This document shows positions 1 through 5,284 of a stretch of 7,055 nucleotides of DNA, piece by piece. The notes beneath the pieces were generated by a model that saw only the letters and a program-made list of their open reading frames with translations, searched no databases and had not been told where the DNA came from. The stretch's first letter is position 1. Each line of letters opens with the position of its first letter. Source of the DNA: Deltaproteobacteria bacterium (GTDB lineage Bacteria; Desulfobacterota; Deferrimicrobia; Deferrimicrobiales; Deferrimicrobiaceae); the NCBI GenBank assembly GCA_025357175.1, contig JANXPS010000076.1, positions 1-7,055 on the forward strand, read 5' to 3'. The position numbers were made by a program, and so were the translations under genes.

Positions 1-23
1 ATCGTGACCTCGCGATATGCCAT
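1..23 (-). CDS. istA: IstA-type IS21 transposase, first 7 codons only
   Basis: The minus strand from 23 reads ATG and encodes MAYREVT before leaving the window. M-x-Y-R-E-V is a common opening of IS21-family IstA transposases, DDE enzymes that act with the AAA+ helper IstB. A strong Shine-Dalgarno, GGAGG at 28-32 on the minus strand, sits 4 nt ahead of the ATG, which supports a real start. Only seven residues are visible, so neither the N-terminal helix-turn-helix nor the catalytic domain can be assessed. The call leans on the adjacent terminal-repeat array for support. Confidence 0.55.
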
Positions 24-87
24 GTTCCCTCCAGGCCTTGCCCCGCAAAGGGCAGGCGCAAGGAGGGTCATACCATCCGGTCACGCA

Positions 88-171
88 GGGGGGGTGAATG
101 ATTTGAAAAAGTAGCTTCGAGGGGGGGTGAATGATTACGAAATAATCAGGTCAAAGGGGGTGAAAGGTTCT
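88..171. repeat. 33-bp-period G-tract repeats (IS21 multiple terminal repeats)
   Basis: The 16-mer gggggggtgaatgatt occurs perfectly at 88-103 and again at 121-136. A degenerate third copy (aagggggtgaaaggtt) lies in exactly the same register at 154-169. The starts are 33 bp apart, about three helical turns, which would place the copies on one face of the DNA. Such phased copies between an IS tip and istA match the transposase-binding repeats of IS21-type elements. The degenerate copy lies nearest the presumed tip. The repeats are seen directly; the binding role is inferred. Confidence 0.75.
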
Positions 172-505
172 GAAAACCAACAGAGACGGGATCCTTGGCA
201 GGGATGGCGTTTTCAGCCGACTGTGAAATGAAATGTGAAACTGGCTCGGAAGGTACGTTGAGCGCGTTGCCGAGTGCGGCGACTGCACTCCTCAGGTGAC
301 CCTGGGTAAGGTGGGAATAGCGGAGGGTCATCTGGATGGTCTTGTGTCCCAGGATCTGCTTGATCGCCATGAGGTCGACTCCCGACATCGCCATGAAGCT
401 CGCCGCCGAGTGCCGCAGATCGTGGAAGCGGAAATCAGAAAGTTTGGCCTTCTTGCACGCCGACTCGAAAGAGTGCCGGACTTCCTTCATCGCCCTGCCC
501 TTCAC
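146..505 (-). pseudogene. Tyrosine recombinase (phage-type integrase), C-terminal catalytic remnant
   Basis: This 119-codon frame encodes the second half of a site-specific tyrosine recombinase catalytic domain. Visible catalytic elements are H28-D-L-R31-H (box II HxxR), L52-G-H54 and the nucleophile Y63 in the context TLRYSHL. A full-length integrase is usually 300-400 residues. The arm-binding and core-binding domains and the first catalytic arginine and lysine regions are absent. The frame stays open upstream of the GTG at 505 (residues such as PPAPTHLQPTRSTHK), but that part does not resemble an integrase, so homology stops close to codon 1 and the GTG is probably not a native start. The last dozen residues (SVGFQNLSPPLT) are encoded by the IS21-like end, so the native C-terminus also seems replaced. 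It is very unlikely to be functional and marks a decayed island or prophage. Confidence 0.8.
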
Positions 506-801
506 GTTACAGGCTCTTCCGCAATATTTGTGGGTCGATCGTGTAGGCTGGAGGTGGGTAGGGGCTGGCGGAAAACCGGTTGTGTATGGTAATGCCTGTG
601 TTGTCGCTGGGTTGTGTCCGGAGAGCGGATCGCCTTGGCCATGGCGAAGGGCTTCAACACCAAAACCAATCTCGCCACGAAAAGAATGGGCGGTAAAAGT
701 GCCAATAACATGGCTATATCAAACACTTGCGTATCACCTCGAAATGGTGGCTACCCACAGATTCTGCGGACGAGCCATAAATCGAAAGCGAGGAGAAATC
801 G
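506..801. other. Gene-poor region between integrase remnant and first exported-protein gene
   Basis: I see no convincing gene in this stretch. It is visibly less GC-rich than the genes to its right, especially about 660-740. A minus-strand frame at 502-726 starts with a hydrophobic run (MLLALLPPILFVARLVLVL) and a plus-strand frame at 641-805 starts MAKGFNTKTN. Both lack a Shine-Dalgarno and a recognisable family, and they overlap each other. The stretch is most simply read as leftover island DNA plus the upstream region of the gene at 802. I could not identify a promoter with good matches at both -35 and -10. Confidence 0.5.
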
Positions 802-1326
802 ATGAAGACGCATGGAAAGAAGGCGGGATTCGCGGCCTGCGCGCTGGCGCTGGCGGCGCTGGTATCGGGCGTCCCGGCGTTTGCGGCCGGAGACGGGTCG
901 ATGAAGCACGACGGGATGAAGCACGGCAGCGGCGGCGGCACGCCTCCCCCGCTCGACATGCTGAAGATGGGCGACAAGGCCTTCGACGGCAAGATGGGTC
1001 CCTGGAACGCGAAGGCGCGAATGATGGACATGAAGGCGCATATGGCGATGCCGGCCGGCATGAAAATGGAAGGAGAAATGCCCAACTCGCACCACCTGGC
1101 CATCGGCCTCGAAAACGCGAAGACCGGTGCGGCCGTCACCGAGGGGACCGGGGTCGTGACCGTCACGGGGCCCGACAAGATGAGCGCGAAGTCCGATTTC
1201 ATGGTGATGCAGGGGCATTTCGGCGCGGACGTCAACCTGCCCAAGCCCGGCAAGTACACCTTCAAGGTCGAGATCGCCTCGGGCAAGGACAAGGGGGGCG
1301 CGACTTTCTCCTACACGGTGAAGTAG
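802..1326 (+). CDS. Exported Met/His-rich protein, paralogue 1 (function unknown)
   Basis: The 174-residue protein starts at ATG 802, preceded by AGGAG at 791-795 with 6 nt spacing. Residues 1-28 form a signal peptide (KKAGF, then an alanine/leucine core, then VPAFA) with likely cleavage near A28 or A29, so it should be periplasmic. The mature part has no cysteine but about 16 methionines and six histidines, clustered as MKHDGMKH (34-41), MMDMKAHMAM (74-83), MKMEGEM (87-93) and the pair H97-H98. The C-terminal half (about 97-174) has alternating hydrophobic strands with EGTG, TGPDK and GKYTFKVEI, suggesting an immunoglobulin-like beta-sandwich resembling YtkA/CopC-type periplasmic domains. 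I do not recognise a named family. The Met/His clusters suggest binding of a soft metal such as copper, which is inference only. The next gene is a clear paralogue. Confidence 0.85.
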   Translation: MKTHGKKAGFAACALALAALVSGVPAFAAGDGSMKHDGMKHGSGGGTPPPLDMLKMGDKAFDGKMGPWNAKARMMDMKAHMAMPAGMKMEGEMPNSHHLAIGLENAKTGAAVTEGTGVVTVTGPDKMSAKSDFMVMQGHFGADVNLPKPGKYTFKVEIASGKDKGGATFSYTVK

Positions 1327-1412
1327 ACGCGGAGGGACCGGGGAGTGTATCCTTGCGGGGTTGCCGGCCTTCCGCGGGCGGGGCATATCTCAAACACAAC
1401 GAGGGTTCAGCC

Positions 1413-1889
1413 ATGAGGCGTTTCGCAGGGTACGTGGTCTTGATGCTGGTTCTGCTGTCGACGGGTGCGGCTTTCTCCGAGGAGCCCGCGGCCGGAAAGT
1501 CGATGAGCCTGATGTCGATGGGCGACAAGGTGTTCTCCGGGAAAATCGGCGACTGGACCGCGGAAGCAAGGCTCATCAACATGCGGGAGCACATGAAGCG
1601 GCTCGCGAAGAGCGGCCGGAACGCGGATGAACTGCCGATCCTCACACACCATCTCGAGATTGTCGTAACCGATCCCAAAACCGGAAAGCCGCTCGGGGAG
1701 GGAACCGGAACGTTGACGATCACGGGTCCCGACAAGAAGAGCGACAAGACCGAACTGGTTTCAAAAGGGGGGCAGTTCGGGGTGGACCTCGTGATGGTCT
1801 CAGCCGGGAAATACGTATTCAAGCTCGAGATCGTCTCCGGCAAACAGAAGGGGGTCGTAAGCTTCGGGTACAAGATCAAGAAAGTCTGA
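1413..1889 (+). CDS. Exported paralogue 2 of the Met/His-rich protein (function unknown)
   Basis: The 158-residue protein starts at ATG 1413, with GAGGG at 1401-1405 as ribosome binding site. The frame is open far upstream by chance, but homology to the preceding gene and the signal peptide (MRRFAGYVVLMLVLLSTGAAFS, cleavage near residue 22) fix this start. It aligns with the upstream protein through MGDK-x-F-x-GK-x-G-x-W (36-48), a conserved H60-M61, the pair H79-H80, EGTG (96-99), TGPDK (104-108) and GKY-x-FK-x-EI-x-SGK (132-144). It lacks the MKHDGMKH leader motif and most of the methionine clusters, so the pair has diverged; the shared HH and HM positions are the best candidates for functional residues. 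The gap from its neighbour is 86 bp and the Crp/Fnr gene follows after 11 bp. Periplasmic location is well supported; function is unknown. Confidence 0.85.
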   Translation: MRRFAGYVVLMLVLLSTGAAFSEEPAAGKSMSLMSMGDKVFSGKIGDWTAEARLINMREHMKRLAKSGRNADELPILTHHLEIVVTDPKTGKPLGEGTGTLTITGPDKKSDKTELVSKGGQFGVDLVMVSAGKYVFKLEIVSGKQKGVVSFGYKIKKV

Positions 1890-1900
1890 TCCGGCCCCCC

Positions 1901-2599
1901 GTGATCGATCCGGCGACAGACCTTCTCCAGGCGCTTCGCGCCGCGCCCCTCTTTTCCGGGCTGCCGGCCGAGGACCTCGCGCAGGTGGCCGCCGTCGCCG
2001 CGATCCGCCGATTCGCCCGCGGGGAAACGATCTTCCGCGAGGGCGACCGGGCCGACGGATTCTATGTGGTCGCAGCGGGCAAGGCCAAGGTGTTCAAGCT
2101 TTCCTCCGAGGGGAAGGAACAGATCCTCCACCTGCTGGAAGCGGGGCAGTCGTTCGCCGAAGGGGTGATTTTCGAGGGGGGGGCATACCCGGCGCACGCG
2201 TCGGCAGTGACCGACCTGGCTCTGATATTCCTGCCCAGGCACGGAATCGTGTCCCTCCTCGAAAAGAGCCCGCGCCTGGCGATCCGGATGCTTGCCTCGC
2301 TCTCGAAATGGCTGCGGCGGATGACGGATCTCGTCGACGATCTCGCCCTGAAGGACGTCGAGACGCGTTTTACCTGGTTCGTCTCGGAGGAGCTCAGGGC
2401 CCGGGGCATCCCGGTCGCCGACGGCGCCGTCTACGAACTGGCCTTCAGCAAGACCCTTCTGGCGTCCCGCCTGGGGACCGTCCCCGAAACATTCTCACGC
2501 ACCCTCAAGAAGCTGCAGGACGACGGCGCCATCCGCGTCCAGGGCAAGCACATCAAGATTCTCGACGCCACCGCGTTCCTCTCGCCGCTCGACCGGTAA
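1901..2599 (+). CDS. Crp/Fnr-family transcriptional regulator
   Basis: The protein is 232 residues, the normal family length. An N-terminal cyclic-nucleotide-type beta-roll sensor spans about 17-130 (FREGDRADGFYVVAAGKAKV, then GKEQILHLLEAGQSFAE), a dimerisation helix about 124-150, and a winged helix-turn-helix about 155-222. The recognition helix PETFSRTLKKL carries E196, S199 and R200, the E-xx-SR pattern of FNR-type readers of TTGAT half-sites. The protein contains no cysteine, so it cannot hold an FNR Fe-S cluster. The arginine that binds cAMP phosphate in CRP is absent (PAHAS where CRP has PR-x-A), so canonical cAMP sensing is also unlikely. The start is GTG 1901; no in-frame ATG fits before residue 130 and no clear Shine-Dalgarno is present, so translation may be coupled to the gene ending 11 bp upstream. 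That closeness suggests it regulates the exported pair. Confidence 0.92.
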   Translation: MIDPATDLLQALRAAPLFSGLPAEDLAQVAAVAAIRRFARGETIFREGDRADGFYVVAAGKAKVFKLSSEGKEQILHLLEAGQSFAEGVIFEGGAYPAHASAVTDLALIFLPRHGIVSLLEKSPRLAIRMLASLSKWLRRMTDLVDDLALKDVETRFTWFVSEELRARGIPVADGAVYELAFSKTLLASRLGTVPETFSRTLKKLQDDGAIRVQGKHIKILDATAFLSPLDR

Positions 2600-2616
2600 T
2601 TTCCGCGTGGTATCAT
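2589..2616 (+). promoter_or_regulatory. Candidate extended -10 sigma70 promoter for the ACT-def gene run
   Basis: TATCAT at 2611-2616 matches the -10 consensus at five of six positions and is preceded by TG at 2608-2609, forming an extended -10. TCGACC at 2589-2594, 16 bp upstream, matches the -35 consensus at four of six. Transcription would start near 2623, about 30 bp before the ACT gene's ATG. The -35 overlaps the 3' end of the regulator gene. This rests on pattern matching only. Confidence 0.4.
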
Positions 2617-2652
2617 CGAGGCAGAAGTATCAGGGGTGGGGAGGTGGGCACG

Positions 2653-3198
2653 ATGGGCTTCTTTTCCGTGAGCGTGGTGGGTCGCGACCGGCCTGGCATC
2701 GTCGCCGGCATCAGCCGGATCCTGTTCGAACTGGGCTGCAACATCGAGGACTCGAGCAGCACCATTCTCTCGGGGCAGTTCGCGATGCTGCTGGTCGTCG
2801 GGTATCCCGGCGTGTCGTCGCCCGAGGGGCTCGACAAGGCATTCGGCCCGGTCCGTTCGGAGATGGGGCTGATGGTTTCGGTCAACCCGGTCAACGACGA
2901 AGACCTCTCGCGCGAGAAAGGTTTCCTGGGCGCCCCGCACATCATCTCGGTGTACGGAGCCGACCGCCCGGGGATCGTCTCCCGCGTGACCCGTGAACTT
3001 GCCGACCGCAGCGTCAACATCACCGACCTCAACACGCAGGTCGTGGGATCGAAGGAACGCCCGGTCTATGTGATGGTGATCGAGGCCGACATCCCCGACG
3101 GCTTCGACATGAAGGGGCTCGAAGCCGAGTTCGAATCGCTTCGCAAGGAGCTGCACGTTTCCATTTCGATCCGGCCGATCGAGACGCTGGAACTCTAG
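2653..3198 (+). CDS. Double ACT-domain protein, GcvR-like
   Basis: The 181-residue protein has two ACT domains, about residues 4-78 and 95-175. Each begins with the ligand-loop signature G-x-DRPGIV (GRDRPGIVAGI at 10-20 and GADRPGIVSRV at 102-112) followed by an amphipathic helix. There is no DNA-binding or enzymatic domain, which matches the GcvR class: in E. coli GcvR represses the glycine cleavage operon by binding the activator GcvA in response to glycine. Whether this protein controls glycine metabolism here is not shown, and no gcv gene is in view; it may be a general amino-acid-sensing adaptor. The start is ATG 2653 with GGAGGT at 2640-2645 at good spacing; an in-frame GTG at 2644 falls inside that Shine-Dalgarno and is disfavoured. 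The def gene follows after 21 bp. Confidence 0.88.
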   Translation: MGFFSVSVVGRDRPGIVAGISRILFELGCNIEDSSSTILSGQFAMLLVVGYPGVSSPEGLDKAFGPVRSEMGLMVSVNPVNDEDLSREKGFLGAPHIISVYGADRPGIVSRVTRELADRSVNITDLNTQVVGSKERPVYVMVIEADIPDGFDMKGLEAEFESLRKELHVSISIRPIETLEL

Positions 3199-3219
3199 GG
3201 TCCGCGGACGAACCCTCCC

Positions 3220-3729
3220 ATGGCGATCCTCCCAATCCTGAAATTTCCCGACCCGGTGCTCAAGGAGACCTCCCGAAGCGTCGAGCGGTTTTCGGCCGAG
3301 CTCTCGATTCGCGTCGACGGCCTCCTCGACACGATGCGCGCCATGCCGGGCGGCATCGGCATCGCCGCCCCCCAGGTCGGATGGACCGAGCGCGTCGTGA
3401 TCGTCGACGTGTCCGGGCACAAGAAGGGCGGCAGGCAGGACAACCACGGGCTGCTCGAACTCGTCAACCCGGAGATCCTCGCGATGGGCGGCAGCCAGAT
3501 CATCCGCGAGGGTTGCATGAGCGTTCCCGATTACACGGCCAACGTCAAGCGGGCCCAGTGGGTCCTGGTCGACGCCCTCGACCGGAACGGGAAACAGGTC
3601 ATCATCGAGTCCATCGGCTTCGAGGCGGTCGTCATCCAGCACGAGATGGACCATCTCGACGGGATCCTCTTCCTCGACCGCGTCACCTCCCTAAAGACCG
3701 ACCTGTTCCGTCGAAAAAGCTACGCGTAG
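3220..3729 (+). CDS. def: Peptide deformylase
   Basis: This enzyme removes the formyl group from the initiator methionine of nascent proteins at the ribosome, using a divalent metal (Fe2+ in most bacteria). The 169-residue length is typical, and all three family motifs are intact: GIGIAAPQVG (45-54), EGCMS (97-101) supplying metal ligand C99, and QHEMDHLDG (140-148) supplying ligands H141 and H145 and catalytic E142. A short basic C-terminal tail (FRRKSYA) follows. The ATG at 3220 gives the expected MAILPILKFPDPVL opening, but no Shine-Dalgarno is visible; instead a small dyad occupies the 21-bp gap after the ACT gene. The frequent partner gene fmt (methionyl-tRNA formyltransferase) does not follow: a DUF218 gene starts 7 bp downstream. 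Same-strand packing suggests cotranscription with its neighbours. Confidence 0.97.
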   Translation: MAILPILKFPDPVLKETSRSVERFSAELSIRVDGLLDTMRAMPGGIGIAAPQVGWTERVVIVDVSGHKKGGRQDNHGLLELVNPEILAMGGSQIIREGCMSVPDYTANVKRAQWVLVDALDRNGKQVIIESIGFEAVVIQHEMDHLDGILFLDRVTSLKTDLFRRKSYA

Positions 3730-3736
3730 CCGCCCC

Positions 3737-4522
3737 ATGATGAAATACGTCCTGACCGAACTGATTCTCCCGCCCGGCATTTTCATCCTGCTCCTGGCGC
3801 TCCTCGGGATTCGGCTGATGCGAATGCGCGGCGGGAGCCACGGATTCTCGGCCCTGTTCCTGGCGGCCGCCCTCTGGGCGCTGTCGACGGGCGCCATTTC
3901 GGACCGGTTGATGGCGAACCTCGAAAAAGGGATGGAGCTGCCCTCCGACCCGAAGGACGGGGTGATCGTGCTGCTGGGCGGCGGGGTTGGCGCCGGTGCG
4001 CCGGACCCGGGCGGCACGGGGGTTCCGTCCGGAGAAACGATGACGAGACTCGTGACCGCCGCGCGGCTCCAGAAGCGCACCGGGCTCCCCCTGATCGTCT
4101 CCGGCGGATCTCCGTTCCGGGACGGCGACCCCGAGGCGCCCATCATCCGCCGCTTCCTGGTCGGCCTGTCCGTTCCGGCAGGCAGGATCTCCATCGAGGA
4201 CAATAGCCGGGACACCCGGGAAAACGCCGCTTTCACGCGGGCCTTGATGGACCGGATGTCGATTCGGAAGGCGGTCCTCGTCACCTCGGCCTTCCACATG
4301 CGGCGCGCCCGATTCCTTTTCGAGCAGGCAGGGATCGAGGTCGTGCCCTATCCGTCGTCCTTCAGGAGTTGGCCCGGGAAAAAACCCGAGTGGCACGACT
4401 ACCTGCCGACCGCGTCCGGGCTGAATGCGACGGCGCTGGCGCTGAAGGAATACCTGGGCTGGGGATGGTACCGGCTCGAAATGCGGGGACGGGAATTGAT
4501 CAAAAGGGCAAATGCGGCATGA
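3737..4522 (+). CDS. DUF218 membrane protein of the ElyC/YdcF type
   Basis: The 261-residue protein has two N-terminal transmembrane helices (about 7-27 and 37-54) followed by a DUF218 domain (about 74-245). Domain hallmarks are DGVIVLLGGG (74-83), LIVSGG (119-124), an acidic/polar loop EDNSRDTRENA (154-164), and VLVTSAFHMRRA (180-191). Architecture and length closely match E. coli ElyC (about 259 residues), implicated in cell-envelope and peptidoglycan/undecaprenyl-phosphate homeostasis at low temperature; the biochemical activity of DUF218 proteins is not settled. The start is the first of two adjacent ATGs, 7 bp after def, with no good Shine-Dalgarno, so coupled translation is likely. Its stop codon overlaps the next start. 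The family call is firm; the ElyC-like role is inferred from architecture. Confidence 0.9.
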   Translation: MMKYVLTELILPPGIFILLLALLGIRLMRMRGGSHGFSALFLAAALWALSTGAISDRLMANLEKGMELPSDPKDGVIVLLGGGVGAGAPDPGGTGVPSGETMTRLVTAARLQKRTGLPLIVSGGSPFRDGDPEAPIIRRFLVGLSVPAGRISIEDNSRDTRENAAFTRALMDRMSIRKAVLVTSAFHMRRARFLFEQAGIEVVPYPSSFRSWPGKKPEWHDYLPTASGLNATALALKEYLGWGWYRLEMRGRELIKRANAA

Positions 4523-5259
4523 GCGGGCGGCGATGGCAGCTCGTCGTGGGAGGCGCGTTGGCCGCGACGTCCGCCCTGTTTTACCTGGTCCAGTACGAAC
4601 TGTTCGGCGATGCGAAAAGCGTGTGCCAGGGGCTCATGAGCAACCTCGCATTCCTGCCGGTCTACGTTCTCTTTGCCACGATGATGCTCGACACGATGCT
4701 CAGGAAACGTGAAAAGGCGGTCCTGCTCAAGAAACTCAACATGGTGATCGGCGTGTTCTACACCGAGGTCGGCACCATGCTCCTCGAAAAATTCACGAAA
4801 TTCGACCGGAATGCGGATACGCTCGGGCAGTCGCTTCGGGACGGCCGTTCTTGGACCGAGGCCGATTTCGTCCGGCTTGCGGAGGCGCTCAAGCGGCATC
4901 CGTACAGCGTCGATTGCGCTCTGTCCGAAATGGACGCGCTGCGCGGGTTCCTGCTCGAAAAGCGTGCGTTCCTGCTCGGGCTTTTGACCAATCCGAACCT
5001 GCTCGAGCACGACACCTTCACCGACCTGCTCTGGGCCGTGTTCCACCTGGTCGAGGAACTGGCGCACAGGGCGCCCGGTTACCGGCCGGCCGGGGCCGAC
5101 GCCGACCATCTGTCCAACGACATCCGGCGTGCCTACACGCTGATGGCGTCCGACTGGCTCGCCTACATGCACCATCTGAAGGCGGACTACCCGTACCTCT
5201 TCTCGCTTGCGTTGCGGACCAACCCGTTCGATTCCTCGGCCAGGCCCGAGCTGTCGTAA
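4519..5259 (+). CDS. Two-helix membrane protein of unknown function
   Basis: I do not recognise a named family for this 246-residue protein. Residues 8-24 and 42-60 are hydrophobic and form two membrane helices. The remainder is a mostly helical, presumably cytoplasmic domain. Conserved-looking features include YTEVGTMLLEKFTKFD (81-96), a H176-xx-E179-E180-xx-H183 motif (FHLVEELAHR) and YMHHLKADYPYLFSL (216-230). The His/Glu arrangement could bind metal, but this is untested inference. The ATG at 4519 overlaps the preceding TGA in an ATGA, a strong sign of translational coupling and a shared operon with the DUF218 protein. An alternative in-frame extension upstream would run through the DUF218 gene and is rejected. 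The gene ends 25 bp before the convergent isomerase gene. Confidence 0.88.
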   Translation: MSGRRWQLVVGGALAATSALFYLVQYELFGDAKSVCQGLMSNLAFLPVYVLFATMMLDTMLRKREKAVLLKKLNMVIGVFYTEVGTMLLEKFTKFDRNADTLGQSLRDGRSWTEADFVRLAEALKRHPYSVDCALSEMDALRGFLLEKRAFLLGLLTNPNLLEHDTFTDLLWAVFHLVEELAHRAPGYRPAGADADHLSNDIRRAYTLMASDWLAYMHHLKADYPYLFSLALRTNPFDSSARPELS

Positions 5260-5284
5260 CGGGCGGACGGCGGCTCCGGGACCG

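Larger units (their letters stand above)
1..182 (-). mobile_element. Left end of an IS21-family insertion sequence (partial)
   Basis: Reading the minus strand, this stretch carries, in order, an apparent element tip, three G/C-tract repeats at a 33-bp period, a stem-loop, a Shine-Dalgarno and the first codons of an IstA-like transposase. This is the layout of the left end of IS21-family elements, where multiple terminal repeats bound by the transposase precede istA. The outer boundary is a guess: the minus strand reads TGTTGG from position 182, and IS21-family elements typically begin with TG. The rest of the element, including istB and the right end, lies outside the window, so neither terminal inverted repeats nor a target duplication could be checked. 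The family assignment is inferred from the seven IstA residues plus the repeat layout. Confidence 0.6.

Noticed and set aside
502..726. Minus-strand frame with a hydrophobic start, possibly a small membrane protein
   Set aside because: No Shine-Dalgarno, no recognisable family, and the second half is low-complexity His/Pro/Thr sequence. It may be a remnant, but nothing supports expression.
720..729. CAA-N4-TTG half-dyad upstream of the gene at 802, considered as a Crp/Fnr operator
   Set aside because: Only 3-bp arms match and they do not fit TTGAT-N4-ATCAA, so the match is too weak to call.
1361..1389. Possible promoter for the second exported-protein gene: TTGCCG and CATATC spaced 17 bp
   Set aside because: The -10 matches only three of six consensus positions, which is expected by chance in an 86-bp gap.
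336..1889. Long plus-strand frame of 517 codons covering the integrase remnant, the first exported-protein gene and the second one
   Set aside because: Only the last 158 codons are real. The rest runs antisense to the integrase remnant and out of frame through 802-1326, which has a signal peptide, a good Shine-Dalgarno and a paralogue. It is open by chance in GC-rich DNA.
1262..2242. Long minus-strand frames opposite the exported-protein and regulator genes (also 2431-3654, 3683-4396 and 4399-5175)
   Set aside because: They are antisense shadows of well-supported plus-strand genes, with Arg/Pro/His-rich composition and no domain motifs.
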